Shown: positions 18,624 to 26,875, counted from the stretch's first letter. The stretch: 64,000 bases of DNA from Nocardioides abyssi (GCF_030412915.1 NZ_JAUHJR010000001.1:496001-560000); one strand, 5' to 3'. Numbers and translations: made by a program. Notes: a model not told the origin generated them from the sequence alone.

Positions 18624-19253
18624 GTGACGGGGGCGCCCGTGTCGCCAACGGAGTACCGCGCGCTCAACCCCGGCGGCAAGGCCGTGATCAAGGCCGCGGA
18701 GTACCTCCCGCCCCACGAGCTCCCGTCGCCGGAGTTCCCCTTCCAGCTGATCACCGGGCGCACGCTCTACCACTTCCACACCCGCACCAAGACCGGCCGC
18801 GCTCCACAGCTGCAGCGGGCGGCGCCCGAGGTCTGGGTCGAGGCGTCCGCCGCCGACGCGGCGCGGGAGGGCTGGTCCGAAGGTGACCTGCTCCGCGTGA
18901 CGACGCCGCGCGGTGAGGTGACCGCCCGGCTGCGGATCAGCGGGATCCGTGAGGGCGTGCTCTTCCTGCCCTTCCACTACGGCTACTGGGACGCCGACGG
19001 CGGCCACGAGCCGGACGGTCATGCTCGGGCGGCGAACGAGCTGACCCTCACCGACTGGGACCCCGCCTCGAAGCAGCCGATCTTCAAGACGGCCGCCGCC
19101 GCCGCCGCCCGGGTGGCGACCGGCGACGGCGCGCCGTCCCCGGCGCCGACGACGACCGGCTCCCGGCCGGTCGCCAGCGGCGTACCGCCCACGCACGGCG
19201 ACCGCTCGGCGCTGGTCGACGAGCGGCTGCCCGTCCCCGGAGGTGCCCGATGA
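18624..19253 (+). CDS. Molybdopterin-dinucleotide-binding C-terminal part after the TAG
   Basis: This is a 209-codon open frame from GTG 18624, in the same frame as the upstream gene. It contains the Molydop_binding domain: FPFQLITGRTLYHFHTRTKT, VWVEASAADAAREGW, GDLLRVTTPRGEV and VLFLPFHYGYW. A low-complexity tail of Ala/Pro/Thr follows. No ribosome-binding site fits GTG 18624, so independent translation is doubtful. The conserved sequence really begins right after the TAG at 18579. It overlaps the next gene by ATGA, so readthrough or repair of the stop would restore operon coupling. Confidence 0.55.
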   Translation: MTGAPVSPTEYRALNPGGKAVIKAAEYLPPHELPSPEFPFQLITGRTLYHFHTRTKTGRAPQLQRAAPEVWVEASAADAAREGWSEGDLLRVTTPRGEVTARLRISGIREGVLFLPFHYGYWDADGGHEPDGHARAANELTLTDWDPASKQPIFKTAAAAAARVATGDGAPSPAPTTTGSRPVASGVPPTHGDRSALVDERLPVPGGAR

Positions 19254-19774
19254 GCAAGCTCGCCCAGACCCTGCGCAGCCTGCACGGCAACAAGGTCGGC
19301 GCCGCCATCGAGGAGCTGCACCGATCAGAGAACGGCCTCGCGGAGACGCTGCTGGGCGTCGCCGACCACCACAAGGTCGACCACGAGGTCTTCCACGTCG
19401 CCCGCGACATCGCCCGCTGGTCCCAGGAGCACGTCGCCGAGCTGGCACGGGTGGGCCGCGACTACGGGCTCGAGCTCGACGCCGAGCCCGAGGACGAGGC
19501 CACGCTGCTGGCCCGGCTCAAGCAGAAGGGGGCCGAGCTGACCGGCCGCTTCCACGAGCCGGCCCTGCTGCTGCTCGCCGACCTCCGCCACGTCCACCGC
19601 CAGGCCGCCGGCGTCTCGCTGGACTGGGAGGTCCTCGCCCAGACCGCCCAGGCGATGGGAGACCGCGAGCTGCTGCGCGTCGCCGAGGACTGCCACCCGC
19701 AGACCCTTCGGCAGATGCGCTGGGCGAATGCCAAGGTCAAGGAGACCGCCGCGCAGGTGCTCGTCACCGGATGA
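19250..19774 (+). CDS. Helical ferritin/hemerythrin-like protein of unknown function
   Basis: This soluble protein of 174 residues is predicted almost entirely alpha-helical. It has scattered His and Glu (VADHHKVDHEVFHVARDI near residue 38, RFHEPALLLLADLRHVHRQ near 100) that could bind a di-metal site in a four-helix bundle. No family can be named with confidence. It begins by ATGA overlap with the molybdopterin gene, which suggests a linked function such as a maturation chaperone or electron/metal partner. That is inference. Confidence 0.75.
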   Translation: MSKLAQTLRSLHGNKVGAAIEELHRSENGLAETLLGVADHHKVDHEVFHVARDIARWSQEHVAELARVGRDYGLELDAEPEDEATLLARLKQKGAELTGRFHEPALLLLADLRHVHRQAAGVSLDWEVLAQTAQAMGDRELLRVAEDCHPQTLRQMRWANAKVKETAAQVLVTG

Positions 19775-19784
19775 GGGGAGCACG

Positions 19785-20453
19785 ATGACCGACCACACCC
19801 CGGCCCGCGTGGTGCTGCGGCCGCTCGCCACCCCGCTGCCCCTCGGCTTCCTCGCCTTGGGCGTGGCGACGCTCGCGTTCGCGTCCTTCCAGCTCCGTTG
19901 GATCGCCGCCTCGGAGGCCCACACCGTCGCCCTGGCGGTCCTGGTGCTGACCGTCCCGCTGCAGCTCGTCGCGTGCGTCATGGGGTTCCTCGCGCGCGAT
20001 CCCGTCGCGGCGACCGGGATGGGCATCCTCTCGGGCACCTGGGCGGCGGCCTGCTTCGCGACCCTCACCTCCCCGCCCGGGACGAGCAGCGCCGGTCTCG
20101 GCGTCGTGCTGCTCTGCTCCGCCGCCTGCCTCCTCGTCCCGGCGGTCGGCGCGCGCGCCAAGGCCGTGCCCGCGGCGGTGATCGCCGTGAGCGCCGCGCG
20201 GTTCGCGCTCACCGGGATCGCCGAGATCGACGGTGGCCGGGTCTGGATGGACCTCGCCGGCTGGGTCGGCGTCGTGCTGGCGGCGATCGCCTTCTACGCC
20301 GCCCTCGCGCTCGAGCTGGAGGGGACGGAGTCCCGCACCGTGCTCCCGCTCGGACGCACCGGCGCCGCCCGCCGCGCGGTCGACGATGCGACCAGGTCGC
20401 CGACCTCGCGCACGAGCCCGGCGTCCGCCGCCAGCTCTGACCCGGCCGGGTGA
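19785..20453 (+). CDS. Small membrane protein, GPR1/FUN34/YaaH-like
   Basis: This protein of 222 residues has six hydrophobic helices and starts PLATPLPLGFLALGVATLAF, resembling the NPAPLG..GF entry helix of the GPR1/FUN34/YaaH acetate/succinate transporter family. ATG 19785 has GGGGAG upstream and lies 10 bases after the previous gene. The C-terminal 45 residues are polar, Ser/Thr/Ala-rich and probably disordered. With the molybdopterin and ferritin-like genes it forms a three-gene unit, perhaps bringing a small carboxylate to or from the oxidoreductase. The family assignment is moderate. Confidence 0.7.
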   Translation: MTDHTPARVVLRPLATPLPLGFLALGVATLAFASFQLRWIAASEAHTVALAVLVLTVPLQLVACVMGFLARDPVAATGMGILSGTWAAACFATLTSPPGTSSAGLGVVLLCSAACLLVPAVGARAKAVPAAVIAVSAARFALTGIAEIDGGRVWMDLAGWVGVVLAAIAFYAALALELEGTESRTVLPLGRTGAARRAVDDATRSPTSRTSPASAASSDPAG

Positions 20454-20463
20454 GGAGGACCTC

Positions 20464-20504
20464 GGCTGGTCGAGGAGCGCGCGCTGGCGCGCGTCTCGAG
20501 ACCC
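20464..20504. repeat. Palindromic genome repeat copy between convergent genes
   Basis: The sequence runs from GGCTGGTCGAGGAGCGCGCG to GCGTCTCGAGACCC and can fold into a strong hairpin (GCGCGCGC/GCGCGC core). It lies between the stops of two convergent genes and probably serves as a two-way terminator in effect. It belongs to the family described at 31459-31707. Confidence 0.85.
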
Positions 20505-20514
20505 GCCGCGGACG

Positions 20515-20856
20515 TCAGCTGATGCTCAGCGTGACCGCCAGCAGCACCGCGGCGACGAGCACCGCGCCGGTCATCACCGCGCCGAGCCCGAAGCGAGGGA
20601 GCGGTCGGCCGGTCCGCATCGCCCGCTCGACGAGCGCCCACCGGCGGTAGGCCAGCGCCGTGGTGCCGCCGCCGAGCAGCACCAGCACGACGACGAGCAC
20701 GATCCGCAGCCCGTCCTGCTCCGGCACCTCCAGGGAGTGCAGCGCGACGCCGCCCGCCATCACCGCCAGCGCCGTGCGGACCCACGCGAGGAAGGTGCGT
20801 TCGTTGGCCAGCGTGTACCGCGGGTCCGGCTCGTCCCCGACGTCGTAGGCGCCCAT
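20515..20856 (-). CDS. DUF202 (YidH-type) membrane protein
   Basis: This 113-residue protein has three hydrophobic helices. It carries the DUF202 signature LANERTFLAWVRTALAVMAGG near residue 17 and a basic loop YRRWALVERAM before the last helices. The start at 20856 is favoured because CAGGAT lies 6 bases before it as a leaderless -10, and the family begins just before the ANERT..LAW motif. Function is unknown; related SPX-associated domains suggest a link to polyphosphate or ion handling. It is divergent from the thioesterase gene. Confidence 0.85.
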   Translation of the reverse strand: MGAYDVGDEPDPRYTLANERTFLAWVRTALAVMAGGVALHSLEVPEQDGLRIVLVVVLVLLGGGTTALAYRRWALVERAMRTGRPLPRFGLGAVMTGAVLVAAVLLAVTLSIS

Positions 20857-20862
20857 GTCGCC

Positions 20863-20907
20863 ATCCTGGCACCGGCCCGTCGGCCACGGGCCGGCGCTCG
20901 GTACGGT
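20863..20907. promoter_or_regulatory. Divergent leaderless promoters for the DUF202 and thioesterase genes
   Basis: On the minus strand CAGGAT (20863-20868) lies 6 bases before ATG 20856. On the plus strand TACGGT (20902-20907) lies 7 bases before ATG 20915. Neither gene has a ribosome-binding site, so both transcripts probably start at the start codon. Confidence 0.5.
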
Positions 20908-20914
20908 CCGGGTC

Positions 20915-21715
20915 ATGCACGAGTACGACGCCCAGACCGCCGTCACGCCGACCGGGGACGCGGTCTACGCCGCCGAGCTCTCCGACGGCTGGCACGTCGG
21001 CGGCGGCATCAACGGCGGCTACCTGCTGGCGATCATCGGCCGCGCGATCAGCACCCACCTGCCGGCCAAGCCGCACCCGCTGGCGGTCAGCGCCTACTAC
21101 CTGTCGGCCTCCGTCGCCGGCCCGGCCGAGGTGGCGCTGGACGTTCGCCGTGACGGGGGCTCGGTCAGCACGGTCGCGGCCGACCTCCGGCAGGGCGACC
21201 AGACGCGGATCACCGCGCTGGCGACGTACGGCGACCTGACGCGGCTCGGCGACGACGTCCGCACCACCGCCGAGGAGCCGCACCTGCCGCCGGTCGAGGA
21301 GTGCGTGCCGTCGTCGATGGCGCCGGAGGAGGTACGCCGCGTGGCGCCGCTGATGCAGCGCTTCGACATGCGCTTCCACCCCGACCACGTCGGCTGGGCG
21401 GTCGGCGAGCCCGGCCGCACCGGGGTGATCTCCGCGTGGTTCCGGTTCGCGGACGGCCGCGAGCCCGACCCGGTGTCGCTGCTGCTCGCCGTCGACGCGC
21501 TGCCGCCGGTCACCTTCGACCTCGGCATGCCCGGCTGGGCGCCCACCCTCGAGCTGACCGCCCACGTCCGCGCCGTCCCTGCCCCCGGCTGGCTCAAGGT
21601 GCGCCACGCGACCCGCAACATGGCGGGCGGGATGTTCGAGGAGGACTGCGAGGTCTGGGACTCCGCCGGCCGGCTCGTCGCCCAGTCGCGCCAGCTCGCC
21701 CGCCAGCCCCGCTGA
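20915..21715 (+). CDS. Acyl-CoA thioesterase family protein (tandem hot-dog)
   Basis: This 266-residue protein is of the TesB/4HBT_3 type, with two fused hot-dog folds. WHVGGGINGGYLLAIIGRA near residue 28 is the first hot-dog helix region. AVSAYYLSASVAGPAEVALDV and the second half (LLLAVDALPPVTFDL, ELTAHVRAVPAPGWLKVRH) complete the pattern. Members hydrolyse acyl-CoA to free acid and CoA. ATG 20915 is the only start fitting the TACGGT -10; the longer frame to 20855 would run through the divergent promoter. It stands alone in its transcription unit, and its substrate length is unknown. Confidence 0.87.
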   Translation: MHEYDAQTAVTPTGDAVYAAELSDGWHVGGGINGGYLLAIIGRAISTHLPAKPHPLAVSAYYLSASVAGPAEVALDVRRDGGSVSTVAADLRQGDQTRITALATYGDLTRLGDDVRTTAEEPHLPPVEECVPSSMAPEEVRRVAPLMQRFDMRFHPDHVGWAVGEPGRTGVISAWFRFADGREPDPVSLLLAVDALPPVTFDLGMPGWAPTLELTAHVRAVPAPGWLKVRHATRNMAGGMFEEDCEVWDSAGRLVAQSRQLARQPR

Positions 21716-21720
21716 TCCTC

Positions 21721-21848
21721 CGCTGGTCGAGGACGTCTCGCAGCGCCGTCCTGCGGTTGGTTGAGGAGGTCGCGCAGCGACCGTCTCGAAACCCGCCCCG
21801 CGCTGGTCGAGCAGGGAGAGCCGCCAGGCCCGAGCGGTGACGAGACCC
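21721..21848. repeat. Three palindromic genome repeat copies in a row
   Basis: Partial copy CGCTGGTCGAGGACGTCTCG (from 21721), a full copy 21755-21794 (GGTTGGTTGAGGAGG to CTCGAAACCC) and a longer variant 21801-21848 (CGCTGGTCGAG to ACGAGACCC) fill the gap between two convergent genes. The copies differ in their central arm. This argues for independent arrivals or decay rather than a simple tandem duplication. Confidence 0.8.
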
Positions 21849-21881
21849 GGTGACGTGCCCGCGGCCTGACGTCGACGGGTG

Positions 21882-23498
21882 CTAGGACGCCCCGACCACG
21901 TCGGCGTCGTGGATCGCCGGCCCCCGCTCGAGCCACCACGAGGCGGCCCGCCGCAGGTCCTCCTGGTCGTGCTCGGCGATCGCCTTGAGCTCGGTGGCGC
22001 CCTGCATGCCGAGGGCGAAGAGGGTGGCGTGCCGGTCGGCCGGCCGCTGCTGCTCGGCGACGGCGTGGGCCAGCGCGGTGGCGTCCTCCTCCGGCAGCCC
22101 GGCGCGCGCCATGCCGACGTTGACCAGCGCGCGGGCGCGCAGCGAGGGCCGTTCCTCGGTGCGGGAGCGCCGGACGACCTTGTCCTCCCGGTTGCCGTGC
22201 CCGATGCGCATCAGCACCGTCCACGCCCGGGCCGCGAGGAGGTCGTTGGGGTGCGCGGTCAGCCGCAGGCACTGGTCGGCGACGGCCGGCGCGTAGGGGC
22301 TGGCCGCGATGACCAGGGCCGCGTGGTGCCGGCGCGGCTTGTGCACGTGGAGCAGGGCCTCGCGCAGCAGCCGGCGGAGCATGGGGTCGGGCTCGCGCGA
22401 GTGCTGGGTCGGCGTCTGCGCCTGCGCGGTCGCGGCCAGCTCGGCGACGATCGCCACGGTGCGCGCGGGCGGGACCAGCTCGGCGGTCGTCCGGGCCTGG
22501 GTGACCATGCCGAAGGCCCGTCGCGTCCGCAGCCCGCCGCTCACCCGCTCCCACGACTCGTCGGGCAGGTGCACGGCCAGGTCGAAGAAGTCCAAGCGCC
22601 CGTCGAGCGGGTCCGCGCGCCGCAGCGCACCGACGACCGCGCTCTCCAGCTGCCCGAGGGCGTCGCCCCGCAGGTGCCCGCGAGCGACCTTGTACGCCGC
22701 CACCGACGCCGCCGCGCGCCGCAGGTTGCCGTCCTCGCTGCCGAGCAGGCGCAGCACGAGGTCGCCGGCCGGCGCGTCGGGCAGCTCGGTCAGCAGGTTC
22801 AGCACCGGCGCCACCACCTGGGTGTCGGGGTGCACGACGAAGGTGCCGATCGCGCGGAGCATCGGGCGCTGCGCCGCGCGGTGCCGCAGCATCGTCGCGG
22901 CGGCCTCGTAGCGGCGTACGTAGGCCGGCCCGACCGCCACCCCCAGCTCCTGCACGAGCTGGCCGCACAGCTTGGTCCACTCGTCCTTGCGCAGGAAGAC
23001 GCGGTCGAAGCGGTGGAGCTGCTCAGCCAGCCGCAACCACAGCGCGCCGCCGGCGTCCCCGCGCTCGGCGGCGTCGAGCATCCCCTCGAAGGACCCCGTC
23101 GTCATGTCCTCGTCGCGCAGCGACGTCTCGCGCGGGGCGGGGGCGCTGCCGAACCCGCGGCGCAGCCCGGCCGCCACCGACACCAAGGAACCCTCGGGGA
23201 TGCCCAGGACGCGTTCGTACGTCGCCACGACCCGCCCCGGCACGGCCTGCAGGCCCGACTCCCACCGCGAGACGCGGCTGTTGTCGACCTGGACGCCCTG
23301 CTCCTTGAGCACCTTCAAGAACCCCTCGCGCCGCGCGAGCTCGGGGTCGGGCCCGAGGAGCCGGTTGGTGCTCAGCACCCAGGCGACCCGCTGGTCCACG
23401 CCCACGCCGAGCTCGGTGACCGGGGTGGTGTCCACCGGCAGCTTCTGCGGCCTGCCTCGTCGCCGCGCCGCGCCCGAGCCTTCGCCGGTGCTGGTCAT
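21882..23498 (-). CDS. XRE-type helix-turn-helix regulator with a HEAT-like helical body
   Basis: This is a 538-residue protein. The N-terminal part has a basic AT-hook-like RRRGRPQKLP and a lambda-repressor-like domain at about residues 30-105 (VDNSRVSRWESGLQAVPGRV, YERVLGIPEGSL). The rest, about 400 residues, is a series of paired helices (for example LRRAAASVAAYKVARGHL and LAARAWTVLMRIGHG) resembling HEAT or ARM repeats. It has no membrane segment. It is transcribed away from the large secreted protein gene at 23734 across a 235-base shared upstream region and may control it. The ligand and targets are unknown. Confidence 0.82.
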   Translation of the reverse strand: MTSTGEGSGAARRRGRPQKLPVDTTPVTELGVGVDQRVAWVLSTNRLLGPDPELARREGFLKVLKEQGVQVDNSRVSRWESGLQAVPGRVVATYERVLGIPEGSLVSVAAGLRRGFGSAPAPRETSLRDEDMTTGSFEGMLDAAERGDAGGALWLRLAEQLHRFDRVFLRKDEWTKLCGQLVQELGVAVGPAYVRRYEAAATMLRHRAAQRPMLRAIGTFVVHPDTQVVAPVLNLLTELPDAPAGDLVLRLLGSEDGNLRRAAASVAAYKVARGHLRGDALGQLESAVVGALRRADPLDGRLDFFDLAVHLPDESWERVSGGLRTRRAFGMVTQARTTAELVPPARTVAIVAELAATAQAQTPTQHSREPDPMLRRLLREALLHVHKPRRHHAALVIAASPYAPAVADQCLRLTAHPNDLLAARAWTVLMRIGHGNREDKVVRRSRTEERPSLRARALVNVGMARAGLPEEDATALAHAVAEQQRPADRHATLFALGMQGATELKAIAEHDQEDLRRAASWWLERGPAIHDADVVGAS

Positions 23499-23733
23499 GG
23501 GGTCCTTCCGGGCAGGTGAGTCGAGGCGACTCCATGACCCGGTTCACGTCGTCGGGGCCTATTTATTGCAGAAGTAAAGACGGACTGCAACAACCCGGGG
23601 TGGATCGAGCCACCTACCTAATGTTCGGGATGGCCCAGGAATCCGTGTCCGGGGCCACAGGGGCCCTCATCGGTGGTTCCCTGCCGGCGAGCCCAGCTCG
23701 CCACCTTTAATCATTCCGGAAGGAAACACACGC

Positions 23734-26418
23734 ATGAACAGCAGCGGCATCAAGCGGGGTCTCGCGGTTTCCGCGATCTCCGCTCTCGCGGTCGCCGGTA
23801 TCCCGGCGCTCGCCTCCCCCGCCTCCGCCGACACCGGCGACGTTCTCACCGTCGCCTCCGTCGGCCCTGCCCGCAATGGCGGCACCGAGGGTGCGCTTGT
23901 GCGCCTCAACACGAGCGGGATCATCCCCAGCAACCTCGAGGTCATCGGCACTAACCTGACGAGCCCGGCGACTAACGGCACCCAGGCCGTCGCGATCGTC
24001 GGACGTTCCGCCGTCATCGCCAGCGGTAGCGCTCAGGACACCACCCCCGGCGACGGTCTGGCGCAGATCGTCCTCGAGGTCACGGTCACCACGCCGACCG
24101 CCGGCGACACGGCGAACTTCGTTGTGTTTGAGGATGAGGCCGACACTGACCTGCCGAACGACAACCCGGACGCCGGTCCGACCGTGCGAAATGGTGCGGT
24201 CGACGCGGACGAGGCTCGCACCGCGGTCGCCGTCCAGACCTCCGGCCCGGTTGCGTCGGTCGACATCACGCCGGCGAACCAGACCTCCCCGGCGGGCGTC
24301 GCCAGCGCGCCGTACACGGTCACGGTGCGCGACTCGGCGAACCGTCTGACCCAGCTCACCGGCCTGGAGGACCTGGACCTCACTGTCCCGGCCGGAAGTG
24401 GCGTCACGTTCTCCGGTGTTGCCGCTGACAACGCCATCACCGCGGAGGAGCTGCAGGCTGGCACTGTCCAGTTCCGTGCGACGGGCACCGGCTTCAACGA
24501 CAACAACACGCCGAACGTACCGGGCGACGACACGGACGGACGCGGTCTCCAGACCATCACCGTCCGGGCGAACTCCGCTGCCGGCGAGGACCCGCTCATC
24601 AGTGGCTCTGACACCGCCACGCTCGACGTCGTCGACGCGGCCGCTGGTCTGACTCGGGCCAACATTGATGTCCAGACCGAGGCTGACAGCTTCGACGGCT
24701 TCGGTGACAACGGGCAGGTCGACAACCCGATCGCTGTTCGGGTCGACCAGAGCACGGTCCGCATCGCGATCAACTCTCCGGCCAACGCCGGCGCGACCGT
24801 CGTTCTCGCCGTCAATGGCGCGGACCAGACGCCTAACGCCAACCCGAACAACGACGGCAACGGCCTCACCTTCGGCGGGGAGACCGAGACGACTGTCTCC
24901 ACGACCCTGGACGAGAACGGTCGCGGCTCGGTCACGATCGCTCCCGACGCTGGTTCTATCCAGGTGAGCGATGACTTCACCGTCGCCGGCGCTGGTCTGA
25001 ACCTGACGTTCGAGTACCAGCGTGCGGAGCTCTCGCGTGTCGTTGCCCCTGCCGACGTTTACGTCTCGGCGATCGATGGATCGGTCGACATCACCGTGAC
25101 CGCCACCGACCAGTTCGGTGACCCGGTCGCCGGGGCGCAGGTCGACGCGCGTCGTACGTCTCAGCCGAACCTTGACGCGGCAGCTCAGCCCCGGAAGACG
25201 ACTGACGCCAACGGCCAGGCGACGTTCACGTTCACCGACGTGAACGCGAACCCGGGTCAGACGACTGAGGTTACGTTCCGTGCGTTCGCGGACCAGTTCG
25301 ACGCGATCGCCAACGCGACGGACACCACCGACATCCGGTACACGCAGTCGGGTCAGGGCGCCGAGTTCACGCTGTCGCTCGATGGCGTGAACACCGGCGG
25401 GGCCTCCTACAGCCCCGATGATGTCGTCATCCAGCCGCTCACCGACACGGCGGCGCAGGACACGAACACCGCTGCGGACGAGATCGCTCGCCTGGCACTC
25501 ATCGGTGGCGAGGCTGGCGCGCCGGTGACCGTCTCCGTTGACAACGGTGCGCGCATCCTCACCGCCAACGACGACAACCGCCTCGCTTCCGGCTCTGCCT
25601 CGGAGACTGGCGTCGTCGGTGACACGTTCCGAATCATCGGTACGGAGTCCGGCGTCGTGACTGTCACGGTGACTTCCGCCGGTCGCACCGAGACCGCGCA
25701 GTTTACGGTCGCGGCCCAGAGTGACGTTGACGCTGCCCGCAACGTCTCCGTCAGCGGTCCCGCCACGGCTGTCACGGGCGACGAGCAGGTCACCTACACG
25801 GCGGTCGTCACTGACGCGTTCGGCAACCCGATCGAGGGCTTCGACGCCGACGACCTGAACATTCAGGTCACCGGTCCCGGCGCCTTCCAGGACAGCGACT
25901 CGGAGTCCAACGCCAACGGCGAGATTCAGATCAACGTCCGCCTCGATGACGACGCCAACGGCACGGTCACTATCCGCGTCCGCGGCCTCGACGCTCAGTT
26001 CGGCGCCGACGCCAACCGCATCGACGAGGACAGCAACACCGACGACGCTGAGGGCCTTCCGGCGTCGATCGAGGTCGCGACTGCGTCGACGAACGTGCAG
26101 CCCGGCGAGCCGGAGCCGACGGTCCGTGAGCCCATCACGGCGACGGCCGCCGGCTCTAACCGCGCCTCGGACGGCTTCGACCGCGTCCGCATCTCGGTCG
26201 ACAAGCCGGAAGCCGCTGCTGACGCTGCTGTCGAGCTCTGGAAGATCAACAAGCAGGGCAAGGCTCGCCGCGTCAAGACCAAGTCGCTCAACGCCAAGGG
26301 CATGGCGACCTGGATCCGCGTCGACAACAACGGCAAGAACGTCAGCCGCTACTTCGCCAAGGTCCGCCCCACGGACACCTCGAAGTCGGCTCGCTCGAAC
26401 ACCGTCCGCATCAAGTGA
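23734..26418 (+). CDS. Large secreted Ig-like repeat protein A
   Basis: This 894-residue exported protein has a Sec signal peptide (about residues 1-32, ending SPASA-DT). Serial beta-sandwich segments of about 90-130 residues follow, with the invasin/Big_1-like pattern PVAGAQVDARR...TTDANGQATFTFTDV. Many Asp/Asn/Thr and few aromatic residues fit a calcium-stabilised surface fibre. The last 85 residues form a Lys-rich module (VELWKINKQGKARRVKTKSL..YFAKVRPT) shared with the next gene. GGAAGGA precedes ATG 23734. Codon use has far more T-ending codons (GCT, GGT, CGT, GTT) than neighbours. It may be an abundant surface-layer or adhesin protein. No LPxTG anchor is visible. Confidence 0.85.
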   Translation: MNSSGIKRGLAVSAISALAVAGIPALASPASADTGDVLTVASVGPARNGGTEGALVRLNTSGIIPSNLEVIGTNLTSPATNGTQAVAIVGRSAVIASGSAQDTTPGDGLAQIVLEVTVTTPTAGDTANFVVFEDEADTDLPNDNPDAGPTVRNGAVDADEARTAVAVQTSGPVASVDITPANQTSPAGVASAPYTVTVRDSANRLTQLTGLEDLDLTVPAGSGVTFSGVAADNAITAEELQAGTVQFRATGTGFNDNNTPNVPGDDTDGRGLQTITVRANSAAGEDPLISGSDTATLDVVDAAAGLTRANIDVQTEADSFDGFGDNGQVDNPIAVRVDQSTVRIAINSPANAGATVVLAVNGADQTPNANPNNDGNGLTFGGETETTVSTTLDENGRGSVTIAPDAGSIQVSDDFTVAGAGLNLTFEYQRAELSRVVAPADVYVSAIDGSVDITVTATDQFGDPVAGAQVDARRTSQPNLDAAAQPRKTTDANGQATFTFTDVNANPGQTTEVTFRAFADQFDAIANATDTTDIRYTQSGQGAEFTLSLDGVNTGGASYSPDDVVIQPLTDTAAQDTNTAADEIARLALIGGEAGAPVTVSVDNGARILTANDDNRLASGSASETGVVGDTFRIIGTESGVVTVTVTSAGRTETAQFTVAAQSDVDAARNVSVSGPATAVTGDEQVTYTAVVTDAFGNPIEGFDADDLNIQVTGPGAFQDSDSESNANGEIQINVRLDDDANGTVTIRVRGLDAQFGADANRIDEDSNTDDAEGLPASIEVATASTNVQPGEPEPTVREPITATAAGSNRASDGFDRVRISVDKPEAAADAAVELWKINKQGKARRVKTKSLNAKGMATWIRVDNNGKNVSRYFAKVRPTDTSKSARSNTVRIK

Positions 26419-26449
26419 CTCGTTGATCCTCGGATCGACTCACGAGTGA

Positions 26450-26475
26450 CCCCCCGGGCCTTCGGGCCCGGGGGG
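26450..26475. terminator. UUCG-capped hairpin after secreted protein A
   Basis: An 11-base perfect stem CCCCCCGGGCC/GGCCCGGGGGG closes on the very stable TTCG tetraloop, 32 bases after the stop of protein A. There is no T-run, as is common for stops in GC-rich actinobacteria. Confidence 0.8.
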
Positions 26476-26546
26476 GAGCTCCCACCGGGGGCCTAGCTCC
26501 CGCAGCCCCCGGGGCTGCACCCCACCGATAGTCGGGACACACAGAC

Positions 26547-26597
26547 GCGGTCCGGGCCATTCTCTGTTTGCCGCTGCGCGAGAATGGTCCGGACCGC
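26547..26597. repeat. Long inverted repeat between the two secreted-protein genes
   Basis: Arms GCGGTCCGGGCCATTCTC (26547-26564) and GAGAATGGTCCGGACCGC (26580-26597) pair over 18 bases with one G-T, around a 15-base loop. It is not obviously a terminator because another hairpin follows at 26637. It may bind a regulator or protect an mRNA end. Together with a smaller GCAGCCCC hairpin near 26503-26519 it makes this 457-base gap unusually structured. Confidence 0.7.
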
Positions 26598-26636
26598 CTG
26601 TCTCACCCTAGGGCACGCGATCCGCGTGACCCTGAC

Positions 26637-26665
26637 AAGGACGCCGTGCCACGCACGGCGTCCTT
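26637..26665. terminator. Perfect 13-base hairpin with short T-run
   Basis: AAGGACGCCGTGC / GCACGGCGTCCTT pair exactly around CAC, followed by TGCATT. The AAGG...CCTTT ends make it a plausible two-way intrinsic terminator. It probably isolates the promoter of the downstream secreted protein from upstream readthrough. Confidence 0.75.
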
Positions 26666-26875
26666 TGCATTGGGGTTCCTGGACCAGACCGCCGGGCCAA
26701 CAGACGCTCACGACAGCGACACGCGCGCATGCCCCTTGGTCGTAGTACCCCGAATGCCGTCGCGCGCCGTGGGTAACGTGCCCGTGGCGCTGGTCCAGAC
26801 CAGCGTGCGGCCGGGACACGTCCCGGTCGAGTCGGTCGGGAACGTCTCGACCAACCGACACGGAGGTTGAAACGC

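Larger units (their letters stand above)
16767..19253 (+). pseudogene. Molybdopterin oxidoreductase gene interrupted by one in-frame TAG
   Basis: One continuous frame of 829 codons, broken only by TAG at 18576-18578, covers the whole length of a molybdopterin oxidoreductase (formate dehydrogenase/nitrate reductase superfamily, usually about 750-830 residues). The sequence on both sides of the stop is in the same frame and keeps normal third-position GC, with no gap. The reading runs ERIYVDG-stop-FWSDPDYCESYG, so a single base change explains it. Possibilities are a recent inactivation, a sequencing error, or suppression. The TAG is not a selenocysteine codon. The N-terminus has no CxxC..C iron-sulfur motif. 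GAGGAGGA precedes ATG 16767. Confidence 0.75.

Noticed and set aside
23499-23733. c-di-AMP (ydaO) or c-di-GMP riboswitch before secreted protein A
   Set aside because: Fragments such as GGAATCC and CACAGGGGC recall these elements, but the ordered conserved blocks and pairing arms are not found. A covariance search would settle it.
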